Below are positions 44,996 to 54,031 of a stretch of 64,000 nucleotides of DNA, in pieces; positions within the stretch are counted from its first letter, which is position 1, and every line of letters starts with the position of its first letter. Under the pieces are notes generated by a model. It saw only the letters and a list, made by a program, of their open reading frames with translations, was not told the origin of the DNA and did no database searches. Position numbers and translations under genes: made by a program. Source of the DNA: Mucilaginibacter tolerans (GTDB lineage: Bacteria > Bacteroidota > Bacteroidia > Sphingobacteriales > Sphingobacteriaceae). The stretch is taken from assembly GCF_030519375.1 (NCBI RefSeq), contig NZ_JAUMKB010000002.1, positions 404,162 to 468,161 on the forward strand. Direction: 5' to 3'.

Positions 44996-45568
44996 TTGAT
45001 CACCGCTGTAATGCCCGAAGAAAAGAACAACCACATCATACATACAATAAAAGCGTATGGTAAGGGCTTGCTGGGCTTTATCCGCCGGAGGGTGAAAACC
45101 GATGCCGATGCCGAGGACATTCTGCAGGATGTTTGGTACCAGCTCAGCGCGGTAGTCAATGCCCAGCCGATAGAGCAAACCGGTGCATGGCTTTACAAAG
45201 TGGCGACCAATAAGATCATCGACAAAAACCGTAAAAAATCGGAAGAGCTATTCGACATCAACTTGTCCGGCGATGAGGATGATGAAGAAGCAATAGACTT
45301 CAAGGCCATATTGTTAACCGAAGGCACTACCCCTGAGACGGAATACATCCGCAACCTTTTTTGGGAGCAGTTATTCCTGGCCCTGGATGAAATACCCGAG
45401 GAGCAACGGCAGGTTTTTATATGGCAGGAACTTGATAACATTCCTTTTAATGAAATAGCCGAACGTACGGGCGAAAAAATACAAACGCTGGTATCACGAA
45501 AACGTTACGCAGTGCTTCATCTGCGTAAGCGGCTTAAACAGTTGTATGAAGAAATTATAGAAGATTAA
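44996..45568 (+). CDS. ECF-type RNA polymerase sigma factor
   Basis: A 190-residue sigma-70 family protein with region 2 (FIRRRVKTDADAEDILQDVWYQ) and region 4 (LDEIPEEQRQVFIWQELDNI through NEIAERTGEKIQTLVSRKRYAV). The start is TTG at 44996, supported by a rare clear ribosome site, AAGGAGA (44984-44989), with normal spacing; the ATG at 45011 is too far from it. It is followed after 11 bases by a small membrane protein that may act as its anti-sigma partner. Confidence 0.93.
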   Translation: MITAVMPEEKNNHIIHTIKAYGKGLLGFIRRRVKTDADAEDILQDVWYQLSAVVNAQPIEQTGAWLYKVATNKIIDKNRKKSEELFDINLSGDEDDEEAIDFKAILLTEGTTPETEYIRNLFWEQLFLALDEIPEEQRQVFIWQELDNIPFNEIAERTGEKIQTLVSRKRYAVLHLRKRLKQLYEEIIED

Positions 45569-45579
45569 AAATTAAAGAC

Positions 45580-45999
45580 ATGACAAATAAAAACTTTGAA
45601 GATGCAGCCTACAAACATAGGTTCGGCTTCAGAAAGAAATTGATTTTTATACCATTCCTGATAGTGGGGGTTTTGGCCCTTCTCAGCTACATCGTGATGC
45701 TGTTGTGGAATAATCTATTACCAGACATATTCCACATTACCGCCATTACTTATTGGCAAGCGGCAGGACTTTTGGTATTGTGCAAGATATTATTTGGGTT
45801 CGGAGGCCCACGCGGTGGCCATCGCGGAGCACCATGGATGCGTCATAAGATGGAACGTTTTAAGAATATGAGCCCCGAAGAACAACAACGTTTCAGGGAA
45901 GAAATGCGTGCCCGTTGTGGCAAATGGGGCCGCCATTATAGCGGATTTGATTGGGATGAACCCAAAACAACACAAGAAGCCCCAAAACCGGCAGAATAA
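45580..45999 (+). CDS. Small membrane protein, possible anti-sigma partner
   Basis: A 139-residue protein with two membrane segments (about 20-43 and 54-75) and a basic, arginine- and histidine-rich C-terminal tail (GGPRGGHRGAPWMRHKMERF, then MSPEEQQRFREEMRARCG). The SPEEQQRFR stretch resembles LTxxQ-type (Spy/CpxP) helices. It is coded 11 bases after the sigma factor and probably shares its transcript, so it may hold or sense the signal for that factor. No known anti-sigma domain is visible. Confidence 0.75.
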   Translation: MTNKNFEDAAYKHRFGFRKKLIFIPFLIVGVLALLSYIVMLLWNNLLPDIFHITAITYWQAAGLLVLCKILFGFGGPRGGHRGAPWMRHKMERFKNMSPEEQQRFREEMRARCGKWGRHYSGFDWDEPKTTQEAPKPAE

Positions 46000-46067
46000 A
46001 ATTTTCAGGACTGTCCAATTTCAGCTATCCCGATAGTTATTGATGAAGAACACTTTAAAGTATCACT

Positions 46068-46283
46068 ATGGAAGTATTAGTTTTTAAAACCGATGTAACC
46101 AGTAAGAGGAAAGTAAATAAAGTAAAAGCTTTGTTAACCTCTTTTCCAACCATTAAGCAATGGAATTTTGACCTGGAAGATTGCGATAAGGTACTAAGAA
46201 TTGAAGCGATCGGACTTCAGCCCGCGACAGTGGAATCACTTCTGCATACTGCAGGTTTCAGTTGTCGTGAATTGGATTATTAA
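46068..46283 (+). CDS. Small HMA-fold-like protein without CxxC
   Basis: A 71-residue protein with the beta-alpha-beta-beta-alpha-beta pattern of heavy-metal-associated domains: VLVFKTDVTSKRKVNKVKALL, WNFDLEDCDKVLRIEAIG, VESLLHTAGFSCREL. The metal loop C-x-x-C is replaced by T-S-K-R, so metal binding is unlikely. It follows the membrane protein by 68 bases and may belong to the sigma-factor unit. A terminator follows at 46319. Confidence 0.7.
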   Translation: MEVLVFKTDVTSKRKVNKVKALLTSFPTIKQWNFDLEDCDKVLRIEAIGLQPATVESLLHTAGFSCRELDY

Positions 46284-46318
46284 CACTGCATTCTGCGGAA
46301 TAAATTTCGCCAACTTAT

Positions 46319-46358
46319 AACTTACAGGGCCTTTTTAGGCTCTGTAAGTTTATTTTTC
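46319..46358 (+). terminator. Intrinsic terminator of the sigma-factor unit
   Basis: Arms AACTTACAGGGCCT and AGGCTCTGTAAGTT pair with one wobble around a 4-base loop, followed by TATTTTTC. Confidence 0.85.
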
Positions 46359-46569
46359 AATGCGCTCTCACGATCAAATTACGAGCTCTATCTGCTCCTA
46401 ACCCAACCTTTTGCTCCCTTCGTCAGGATATATATTTAATATAAACATTCTCAAAGCAGAATATTCCATCGATTTAAAGACCAATTTTCCCGACACATGT
46501 AACTATTTTTTTCTTTTTACGTCCTAGTTATTAATTTAGAGTTTAGGGAAACTTAACAATTCATTTATA

Positions 46570-47238
46570 TTGTTATTTTTGCTCCCCGTTTATAAACTGA
46601 GAAAAGTGGCTAGACCGATTGCATTGGCATTAAGAAAGAACTGGAAAATGACCTGGAGTTCTCAACTCCAAAGGGCACAACTGATTATTGGCTCAATACT
46701 GATGATCATTATCTCTTTAATGTTGCCATCTTTTTTTAATCTGATACAAAAAAGGGACGGCACATTGCTGAATGATTGGGTACTGGCGGCTATCCCGGCT
46801 CGTGATGTGTCATGGGAGATATTTACCGTGATCTGGGGTATCGGTTTTTATGCATTATGGCGGGGTATTGAAAAACCAACGATCTATATCACTTATCTCT
46901 GGACATTTATATTTATTACCATATTGCGTGTATTGGCTATCAGCCTTGTTCCTCTGGAACCGCCAAAAGGTCTTATCGTTTTAACTGACCCGCTCACTGC
47001 CGTTTTTTATGGCAGAAGCACGATTACTAAGGACTTATTCTTCTCGGGCCATACTTCAATCCTTTATCTTGCTTACCTGTGCCTGGAAAGGAAATGGGAT
47101 AAAATATTGGCCCTGATGGGCACAATCATCGTTGTTTGTTTACTTTTGATACAACACGTACATTATACCATTGATATCATCGCCGCGCCGATCATTATTT
47201 ATCCGGTATTCAAAGGAGTTAAGTATATGCTTAGCTAA
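46570..47238 (+). CDS. Sphingomyelin-synthase/PAP2-like membrane enzyme
   Basis: Up to 222 residues with about six membrane segments. The catalytic motifs match the sphingomyelin-synthase branch of the PAP2 superfamily: D155-x3-S-G-H161-T and H198-Y-T-x-D202, the Ser-Gly-His-Thr and His-Tyr-Thr-Asp pair of SMS D3 and D4 motifs. Such enzymes move a phospho-head group to ceramide or diacylglycerol. Sphingobacteriaceae make sphingolipids, so a role in forming ceramide phospho-lipids is reasonable. The given TTG start overlaps a promoter-like TATTTTTG (46574-46581); GTG at 46606 or ATG at 46648 may be the true start. Confidence 0.75.
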   Translation: MLFLLPVYKLRKVARPIALALRKNWKMTWSSQLQRAQLIIGSILMIIISLMLPSFFNLIQKRDGTLLNDWVLAAIPARDVSWEIFTVIWGIGFYALWRGIEKPTIYITYLWTFIFITILRVLAISLVPLEPPKGLIVLTDPLTAVFYGRSTITKDLFFSGHTSILYLAYLCLERKWDKILALMGTIIVVCLLLIQHVHYTIDIIAAPIIIYPVFKGVKYMLS

Positions 47239-47278
47239 AAGGCAACCTTTTAATTTAAATTTTCGTCCCAACAAAAAA

Positions 47279-47359
47279 CTCCCCACCTGGCGGCGGGGAG
47301 CCTGTTCTGGTTTTTACACCAGAACTAACCTAAACCTTATCACGAACATATAACGTGAT
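47279..47359. other. Three tandem hairpins; first one is a minus-strand terminator
   Basis: Hairpin 1 (47279-47300, CTCCCC...GGGGAG) is followed on the minus strand by TTTTTTG, a classic terminator for leftward transcription. Hairpin 2 (47304-47325, GTTCTGG...CCAGAAC) and hairpin 3 (47339-47359, ATCACG...CGTGAT) follow directly. They lie in the gap before the diiron gene. No minus gene ends here, so hairpin 1 would stop antisense RNA running off the phosphatase gene through the diiron gene. Confidence 0.6.
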
Positions 47360-47424
47360 GAGTTGTTTAGTAGTGTTAGACAATCTGGTTTTTACTTTAA
47401 AATGATATTACTGCATATTTAAGC

Positions 47425-48303
47425 ATGGAAGCACAGGAAATTGAACGTTTGATCAGGATCAGCAAAGAACGTCCGCTGATGCCGGAGACTTACATTCCAT
47501 GGCAACTGGAGCCTGATACTGATGATATATTCCTGCCCGAAATGCTTACCTCGTTGCACGGCCTCGAAATCTACGATACTTTAACTCCCGAACAAAAATT
47601 AGAACTAGGTCGGCATGAGCTCGTGCAGGTAATCGCTTCCTATGCTTGGGGCGAGTGTCTTTTTTGCCTATTTATGACCCGGCATATTCTTACTTTGCCT
47701 TTGGATAACGTGGAGCACCGTTTTCTATTAAGAGAATTAATAGAGGAATTCCGCCACCAGGAAATGTTTGGACAAGCAATTGCCAAACTTGGTGGTAAAC
47801 CTATCAGACAAACGGGAATACACAAATTTTTTGGTGAATTCAGTAATAAATATCTGCCTGCTGATTATTTATTTATGGGTAGTGTATCAGTGGAGCTGGT
47901 AACGGATATTTATGGTAATTATGCGCGCAAATCACCTAATATTTATCCCGTGCTGAAGAAAATGTTCGATCTGCATAACATTGAAGAAGCACGACATATC
48001 CTATTCACTAAAAGTTTGCTGAAAACATATGCCGCTAAAGCCGGATATGTTAAACGCACATTATACAGCTATGTGATCCTTGGGAACATTCTTTTTGTGC
48101 GGACCATGTATGTAAAAAGAGAAATATATGAGCGCATCGGTCTGGCCAACCCGGATAAGGTCTATAAAATCGCAGCCAAAAACTTTAAAAAGAAGTTTGC
48201 CGAGAAGTGCCTTGATGATATTATTGAGTTTGTAAATGAATGGAAAGGCTTTAACCTCGCTACGCGTTGGGCATGGCGCTGGCTTTTGGGGGCAAATGTT
48301 TAG
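47425..48303 (+). CDS. AurF-like diiron oxygenase
   Basis: A 292-residue helical protein of the p-aminobenzoate N-oxygenase (AurF) type. Ligands are spaced as in AurF: E77, E108 and H111 (EEFRH), E157, H184, E188 and H191 (EEARH). The last four have the AurF spacing of 27, 4 and 3 residues. These enzymes oxidise aryl amines or related substrates with O2. Its stop overlaps the stop of the convergent phosphatase gene by four bases. The neighbourhood gives no substrate. Confidence 0.82.
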   Translation: MEAQEIERLIRISKERPLMPETYIPWQLEPDTDDIFLPEMLTSLHGLEIYDTLTPEQKLELGRHELVQVIASYAWGECLFCLFMTRHILTLPLDNVEHRFLLRELIEEFRHQEMFGQAIAKLGGKPIRQTGIHKFFGEFSNKYLPADYLFMGSVSVELVTDIYGNYARKSPNIYPVLKKMFDLHNIEEARHILFTKSLLKTYAAKAGYVKRTLYSYVILGNILFVRTMYVKREIYERIGLANPDKVYKIAAKNFKKKFAEKCLDDIIEFVNEWKGFNLATRWAWRWLLGANV

Positions 48304-48854
48304 AATAAGCAATTTGCTGAAGGGTTCAACCCTTCTTTATCAGCAGTGAGCGTAGCTTCCCCATTTTTATAGGTAATTATCCATATACTGTCGAAGTCGC
48401 CATCGGGCCAGTCTCTGATATTTCCCTGAACGCCTAACGCTTTGGCAATGTGAGGTATGGCGTTATGCTCCCAGCATACTATCACCGTTCCCTTTTGCAG
48501 GAATACATCCTTAGCTATATGCTTGTAATCCTCTGTATCGAAACTACTGTTAACATCCAGGTTATACTTTACAGCATAGGGCGTAATGGTTTGAAACATC
48601 CTGGATGATTTGGTTTTATTCCCGGAGTTTACCGTTGGAATATAAATCTCGTTTACGACACCGTATTTGGTGTATAGCACTTTAGGCAAGGCCATAGCCC
48701 GGTTGAGTCCCTGGCAATTCAGGTTATCGCCATTATCAGGCTTTTCACCATGCCTGATAATGACAACCTTTAACGATTTTTTCTGACATGAGCCCGTGAT
48801 GAATGATCCGCAAAGGATCAGCAACAAGAAAACAAGGCGCATGCAGTCTTTCAT
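48300..48854 (-). CDS. Histidine phosphatase-superfamily lipoprotein
   Basis: A 184-residue protein with signal peptide ending TGSCQKK (C23 likely lipidated), then VVIIRHGEKPDNG, the RHG motif of the phosphoglycerate-mutase/acid-phosphatase superfamily. A second histidine is in VIVCWEHNAIP. The family position of the central Arg is at KSSRMFQT. It lies 9 bases after bioB on the same strand. M5 is another possible start. Confidence 0.82.
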   Translation of the reverse strand: MKDCMRLVFLLLILCGSFITGSCQKKSLKVVIIRHGEKPDNGDNLNCQGLNRAMALPKVLYTKYGVVNEIYIPTVNSGNKTKSSRMFQTITPYAVKYNLDVNSSFDTEDYKHIAKDVFLQKGTVIVCWEHNAIPHIAKALGVQGNIRDWPDGDFDSIWIITYKNGEATLTADKEGLNPSANCLF

Positions 48855-48863
48855 ATTTAAAAT

Positions 48864-49862
48864 TTAAGCTTCAATAGCTTCCTGAACTTTACCTGGCCTG
48901 CCATTTTTAAATGCAGCCCGGGGTTTGAGGCCCAATAATTCAAACATCGCCATATCTGCATCGAATGACGGATTTGGTGTGGTAAGCAATTTCTCACCTG
49001 CAAATATGGAGTTGGCACCTGCCATAAAACATAATGCCTGCTCTACTAAGCTCATTTCGGTACGACCGGCAGACAAACGCACCACCGTTTTCGGCATAAT
49101 GATGCGCGCAGTGGCAATCATGCGCACCATATCCCAAACCGGCACCCGTGGCTGATCAGCTAATGGCGTCCCTTGTACCGGAACCAATGCATTGATCGGA
49201 ACTGACTCCGGGTGCTTAGGCATGTTAGACAATGTTTTTAGCATCGAAATACGGTCCTGAACCGTTTCACCTAAACCGATGATACCACCGCTGCAAACTG
49301 TGATTTTCGCTTTGCGAACGTGCTCCAATGTTTTCAGGCGATCGTCATAAGTACGGGTAGTGATGATGCGTTTGTAATCATCCTCAGACGTATCCAGGTT
49401 ATGATTATAGGCATATAGTCCCGCATCAGCTAAGCGCTGCGCCTGGCTTTCTGTCAACATGCCCAATGTACAGCACACTTCCATATCCAAATCATTCACA
49501 GCTTTTACCATCTCAATCACTTTATCAAAGTCCCGGTTATCACGCACTTCGCGCCATGCAGCGCCCATACAAAGTCTTGATGCACCGCCAGCTTTTGCCT
49601 TTTCAGCAGCAGCAATTACCTCTTCAGTCGGCATCATTGCATGAACATTCACGCCCGTGTTATAACGTGCCGCCTGCGGGCAATAAGCGCAATCTTCCGG
49701 ACAGCCACCTGTTTTGATCGATATCAGTGAGCTGATCTGTACTTCTGAGTAATCTTTATTTTCGCGGTGTATAGTTGCAGCCTCGTAAATAAGATCGAGT
49801 AAAGGTTTATGGTATATTTCAGCAATTTCTTCCTTCGTCCAGTTGTTTCTAATCTCTGTCAT
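48864..49862 (-). CDS. bioB: Biotin synthase
   Basis: A 332-residue radical-SAM enzyme that inserts sulfur into dethiobiotin. The [4Fe-4S] motif CPEDCAYC gives C54, C58 and C61. The later [16 protein letters not shown] and [11 protein letters not shown] segments match BioB. No other bio genes are nearby. A TAAATTTG (49889-49882 on the minus strand) lies 19 bases before the start and may be its -7 element. Confidence 0.97.
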   Translation of the reverse strand: MTEIRNNWTKEEIAEIYHKPLLDLIYEAATIHRENKDYSEVQISSLISIKTGGCPEDCAYCPQAARYNTGVNVHAMMPTEEVIAAAEKAKAGGASRLCMGAAWREVRDNRDFDKVIEMVKAVNDLDMEVCCTLGMLTESQAQRLADAGLYAYNHNLDTSEDDYKRIITTRTYDDRLKTLEHVRKAKITVCSGGIIGLGETVQDRISMLKTLSNMPKHPESVPINALVPVQGTPLADQPRVPVWDMVRMIATARIIMPKTVVRLSAGRTEMSLVEQALCFMAGANSIFAGEKLLTTPNPSFDADMAMFELLGLKPRAAFKNGRPGKVQEAIEA

Positions 49863-49881
49863 TCGTTTCGGTTTAATTTTT

Positions 49882-49889
49882 CAAATTTA
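49882..49889 (-). promoter_or_regulatory. Candidate -7 element of bioB
   Basis: TAAATTTG on the minus strand is an exact TAnnTTTG match, ending 20 bases before the bioB ATG. No TTG was seen at the expected upstream distance. Confidence 0.35.
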
Positions 49890-49907
49890 TGGAAAAGCTC
49901 TATTGCT

Positions 49908-51266
49908 TTAATGATGATGCAATAAAAGCTTGGTAGCAAGGTAAAGCGGCAGTAAAAATCCTGCACAGTCTGTAAACGTTGTTATGATAATGGAGGACGC
50001 CACTGCCGGGTCAATTCCTACCCTTTTTAATATCAACGGAATGGATGATCCTGTCAGTCCGGCTATCACCAGATTGCCCGTCATCGCCAGAAATAAAACC
50101 AGGCCTAGCATTGGGTCAGCATCATACATCAGGGCTATTGCAAAAACGATTAATCCATTCGCAGCACCGTCAATCAATCCAACCAAAAACTCCTTTATAA
50201 CGGTGTTGTAGGCCTGTCGGTCGGTCAGGTCACTTAATGAGATACGCCGCACGGTCACCGCCAACGCCTGTGTGGCTGCGTTGCCCCCCATACCTGCTAT
50301 GATAGTCATATATGCAGCAATTTGAGGCAATAACGCGACTGTCGCATCAAAATGACGGATAATGGACGCTGCCAGGTAGGCCGTCGCCAGGTTGATCACT
50401 AACCAGGGTAAACGACTTTTTACGGCGTCCTTCCAGTTACCGCTCAGTTCTTCATCCTCAGATACACCAGATATTTTCAAGATGTCTTCGGTACTCTCCT
50501 GCTCCATTACGTCCATGATGTCATCGACTGTAATGCGGCCAAGCAGCTTCATGTGGTCGTCGACAACAGGTATGGTGGTAAGGTTATACTGAGAAATTAA
50601 TCCGGCTACATCCTCCTGGTCAAGTTCTGCTTTTACGTATACAAAATCCCGATTTACCAATTCGGCAACCCGTGCATAGGCCGGCGCTTTAAGGATCGAC
50701 TTAACTGAAAGAATGCCCTTGAGCATGTTATCGTTATCCACCACATAAATAGTGTAAAACTCCTCCATCTCTTCCGACTGCCGTATAATATCCTCCAAAG
50801 CATCTTTTTTATTTTGGTTGATATTCACCTTAATAACTTCAGAGTTCATGATACCACCTGCGGTATCCTCAGGATAGCTTAACAGCGCACGGATATTGCT
50901 AGCGTCTTCCTGATCGATATCTTCTAATATTTCCTGCTGGTCCTCTTCATCAAGCTGAGAAATAATATCCGTAGCATCGTCATAATCCAGCTCTTCGATA
51001 ATCTCGGAACGCTTTTCGGGATCAAGGCTGATAAGCAATTCACCCGGCTCCTGCTCCTCATGCATTTCCGCAATTACTTCAGATGCTTCGTCGGCGGGCA
51101 GGATGTTGATAATTCTTTCGCGCGATTCGACCGGAAGTCTTTCGAATAGTATTGCAATCTCAGAAGCGTGGTACTCCTGCAGAACTTTCTCTAATTCAGC
51201 ATCATCCCCTTCAAGCGCGGTTTTGATCCGCTCCAGGTCTTCCTTGTTGATTTCGAAGGATTGCAT
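49908..51266 (-). CDS. mgtE: Magnesium transporter MgtE
   Basis: A 452-residue Mg2+ channel. The acidic N-terminal MgtE domain (ESRERIINILPADEASEVIAEMHEEQEPGELL) is followed by two CBS domains (about 130-265) and five membrane helices from about 315, including AGMGGNAATQALAVTVRR, the ion-selectivity segment, and P-x-x-x-x-x-x-D near the end. It is present in addition to CorA in this window. It stands alone, 46 bases upstream of bioB on the same strand. Confidence 0.96.
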   Translation of the reverse strand: MQSFEINKEDLERIKTALEGDDAELEKVLQEYHASEIAILFERLPVESRERIINILPADEASEVIAEMHEEQEPGELLISLDPEKRSEIIEELDYDDATDIISQLDEEDQQEILEDIDQEDASNIRALLSYPEDTAGGIMNSEVIKVNINQNKKDALEDIIRQSEEMEEFYTIYVVDNDNMLKGILSVKSILKAPAYARVAELVNRDFVYVKAELDQEDVAGLISQYNLTTIPVVDDHMKLLGRITVDDIMDVMEQESTEDILKISGVSEDEELSGNWKDAVKSRLPWLVINLATAYLAASIIRHFDATVALLPQIAAYMTIIAGMGGNAATQALAVTVRRISLSDLTDRQAYNTVIKEFLVGLIDGAANGLIVFAIALMYDADPMLGLVLFLAMTGNLVIAGLTGSSIPLILKRVGIDPAVASSIIITTFTDCAGFLLPLYLATKLLLHHH

Positions 51267-51346
51267 ACCCGACTAAAATAAGGCAAATAAGCGGTAATCG
51301 GAGAGAAAAAAAGAATAAAATCGACCCGTTAAATCCGGCGTTGGCA

Positions 51347-51961
51347 TTACATACTGTAATCGTATTTTATTTTGACAGAAGCCAATTTTTGAAGTTTTGA
51401 AATAACATGGTTTACCTGCATTTTGCGTATGGAAGCTTTTATGGAGCAACTATTATCAAATTGCTGTTCCAACAGTTGCAGGTTATCGTCTTTAACAATC
51501 CGCATCACTTCGTTCATCTGCAAATAATCGAATGTGATGGTATATACATCATTGACCGTTTTCTCGACGATCTGTGCTCCTTCCAAAGCCAATTCTGTTG
51601 CTGATTTATAAGCATTAATCAATCCCGGGACACCGAGTAAGGTGCCACCAAAATAACGCACTACCACTACTGCCACATTAGTGAGACTTTTAGATAGTAA
51701 CGTATTCAATATAGGTCTGCCTGCTGTGCCCGAAGGTTCGCCGTCATCATTCAATTTAAAAACTGATCGGTCAGTGCTCCAGCGCATCGCCCAGCAATGG
51801 TGATTGGCTTTGGGATGTTCTTTCTTTAAGTCAGCGATAATGTTTTTGATATCTTGATCAGACGCAATTGGATAGGCATAACCCAGAAATTTACTGCCAC
51901 GGTCCCGGAAAATACCTTCGCTTTTAGTTTCAATAGTTAAATAAGTATCCTCAAAAAGCAT
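51347..51961 (-). CDS. YigZ/IMPACT-family protein
   Basis: A 204-residue protein of the UPF0029/IMPACT family with KSEGIFRDRGSKFLGYAYPI near the start, HHCWAMR, DDGEPSGTAGRPIL and VVVVRYFGGTLLGVPGLINAY. The second domain is a ferredoxin-like RWD-related fold. Members are linked to translation stress and 30S-associated functions, but no reaction is proven. It lies 14 bases before the EamA gene stop on the same strand. Confidence 0.93.
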   Translation of the reverse strand: MLFEDTYLTIETKSEGIFRDRGSKFLGYAYPIASDQDIKNIIADLKKEHPKANHHCWAMRWSTDRSVFKLNDDGEPSGTAGRPILNTLLSKSLTNVAVVVVRYFGGTLLGVPGLINAYKSATELALEGAQIVEKTVNDVYTITFDYLQMNEVMRIVKDDNLQLLEQQFDNSCSIKASIRKMQVNHVISKLQKLASVKIKYDYSM

Positions 51962-51975
51962 CCGGCAAATATCGC

Positions 51976-52845
51976 TTAGAAATTGAATATCTCAGGAAAA
52001 TAAATGATCACAACGGCAATGATCGCCAAGATAATTCCTCCGACATTGAGGCGGCTTAACTTTTCCCTGAATATGAATAAGCCAACCAATGAACCAGCCA
52101 CGATAACACCAATATCCATCGTGGAGAATACAGTTGAGGGATGATCGGCTAAAGCATTCAACCCTTTTATGTAAAAAAGTATATTTCCAAAATTTGCTGC
52201 GCCTAAAACCCATCCAATAAGTATATGAGGCCACGAGAAGCGCATCATTTTGGTGAAGACCATGTAGATCAGTCCGATAAAAGCGACAGAAAAAGCAACT
52301 GTGAAAATGATAAATAATGACGTACCAAAGGAAATATTACTTTTTGATATACTTTTTAAAAGGACATCAATAACACCCATTCCTATCAATATTACCACAA
52401 GGTAGAACCATGCGTTGGTAGATCGCCTACGCACTGCACTTCGTTGCCTCCAAGGTATCAAACACACGATAGCAACAAAACCAATAGCTATACCTATTAT
52501 CTTGATTGTGTTTGGCTTTTCTCCAAAAATTAAAAATGAAGCCAGAACAGGAATAAACAATGATAATCGCTGAGCTACATCCGTGCGCACAATTCCAGTC
52601 AGCTTTATTGAAGTGGCTATTATGATAAACAATGAGGGAAACAATATTCCTAATGACAAGTAGACCAGGACAGGAGTCCCTTGCAAACTTATCAACTGTG
52701 GTCTAAAAAAAAGCCAGGTGAGAAATATGGCTGCTGAATAATTCCAAGTTATTGCCTGATAAACATCAATCTGATAGCGTTTGGCGAGTTTTAGCAACAC
52801 CGAAACAGTAACACTACAACAAATGCTTAAAAAAATGTAAAACAT
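51976..52845 (-). CDS. EamA/DMT-family transporter
   Basis: A 289-residue membrane protein with ten predicted helices in two EamA halves (about 1-135 and 148-285), the drug/metabolite transporter layout. EKPNTIKIIGIAIGFVAIV and FREKLSRLNVGGIILAI are the matching motif ends of the two repeats. It overlaps the ribD stop by one base and so is co-transcribed with ribD, which may hint at export of a small metabolite. Substrate unknown. Confidence 0.9.
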   Translation of the reverse strand: MFYIFLSICCSVTVSVLLKLAKRYQIDVYQAITWNYSAAIFLTWLFFRPQLISLQGTPVLVYLSLGILFPSLFIIIATSIKLTGIVRTDVAQRLSLFIPVLASFLIFGEKPNTIKIIGIAIGFVAIVCLIPWRQRSAVRRRSTNAWFYLVVILIGMGVIDVLLKSISKSNISFGTSLFIIFTVAFSVAFIGLIYMVFTKMMRFSWPHILIGWVLGAANFGNILFYIKGLNALADHPSTVFSTMDIGVIVAGSLVGLFIFREKLSRLNVGGIILAIIAVVIIYFPEIFNF

Positions 52846-53900
52846 TAATTAACAGGCGTATGGTAAAAGAATTTTAAACGATCTGTTTCGATAATATGTT
52901 CTCTGTCCGAAATACCATTAATGCAAGGTGCTTTAATGCCCCGTCCCAAAACGGCTTCACCAGTAAAAATCCGAGCCTCATCCCACAGGCCTTCATTGAT
53001 AAAGCTGGTCAATGTATGCGCACCGCCTTCAATGATCACTGATTGGATATCCTGCATATATAACTGGAACAGAATATATTGCGGAACAAAACGATCAAAA
53101 TCCTCGAGGGCAATATACTTAACTTTTCCGTCAATACCGGTTTTTATTTCGTTAAATATCAGTGTTTCAATATTTTGATCATATATATTCAAGTTTTTAT
53201 TCAACTCAAGCTTTCGATCAATTACGATTCTTTTGGGTGATTTACCCGGCCAGTAGCGGGTATTCAGCTGCGGATTATCGATGGCGGCAGTGTATTTGCC
53301 TATCAGCACTGCATCTTCTTGACTACGCCATTGGTGTACCAGTCTACGTGACTCTTCACCTGTTATCCAAAACTGGCTTTTATCATCCGGTGCAAAATAG
53401 CCATCATTGGTTTGCGCCCATTTCAGGATCACATAAGGCCTTTGCTTTTGTACCCTTGTAAAAAAACGACGGTTAAGCCACTGACATTCAGCCTCTAAAA
53501 TGCCGGTTATCACTTCAATACCTGCTTCCTTTAATTTTTCTATGCCCTTACCATCTACCTGTGCGAATGGATCCCGACAGCCCACCACAACTTTTGGAAT
53601 TTGGTGCTTAATGATCAGATCGGCACAAGGTGGGGTTTTACCATAGTGGGCGCATGGCTCCAGGGAAACATAAATGGTGGATTCCTTTAGTAGCTCTTCG
53701 GCGTCTTCAAAATTTTCAAGCACCTGATTTACAGCATTTACTTCGGCATGCGCCTGACCATATTGCCGATGAAAGCCTTCGCCAATGATATTATCTTCGT
53801 GAACAATTACCGCTCCTACCATCGGATTTGGGCTTACATTGCCTGCGCCTAATTCAGCAAGTTCGATACAGCGCTGCATATATTGTTCATGAGATGGCAT
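52845..53900 (-). CDS. ribD: Riboflavin biosynthesis bifunctional deaminase/reductase RibD
   Basis: A 351-residue enzyme with an N-terminal pyrimidine deaminase (H51-A-E53 and EPCAHYGKTPPC with C83 and C92 for zinc) and a C-terminal reductase domain (VILKWAQTNDGY, FWITGEESRRLVHQWRSQEDAVLIG). It performs the second and third steps after GTP ring opening. An element TATATTTG (53912-53905 on the minus strand) lies directly before the ATG, which fits a very short or absent leader. Confidence 0.96.
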   Translation of the reverse strand: MPSHEQYMQRCIELAELGAGNVSPNPMVGAVIVHEDNIIGEGFHRQYGQAHAEVNAVNQVLENFEDAEELLKESTIYVSLEPCAHYGKTPPCADLIIKHQIPKVVVGCRDPFAQVDGKGIEKLKEAGIEVITGILEAECQWLNRRFFTRVQKQRPYVILKWAQTNDGYFAPDDKSQFWITGEESRRLVHQWRSQEDAVLIGKYTAAIDNPQLNTRYWPGKSPKRIVIDRKLELNKNLNIYDQNIETLIFNEIKTGIDGKVKYIALEDFDRFVPQYILFQLYMQDIQSVIIEGGAHTLTSFINEGLWDEARIFTGEAVLGRGIKAPCINGISDREHIIETDRLKFFYHTPVN

Positions 53901-53904
53901 GCCA

Positions 53905-53912
53905 CAAATATA
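53905..53912 (-). promoter_or_regulatory. Candidate -7 element of ribD, near-leaderless
   Basis: TATATTTG on the minus strand ends five bases before the ribD ATG at 53900. With the normal distance from -7 to +1 the transcript would begin at or next to the start codon. No clear TTG upstream. Confidence 0.35.
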
Positions 53913-54031
53913 GGTTTGTGTAAACCCGAATTTTTATAATGTTAAAATTTATAGAATAAGTTGTTAAATCAAGGTTAGTTAGGTGCTAAAATGAGGCGAA
54001 TTGACCAAAGAACTTTTTGTTTCTTTGCTGC

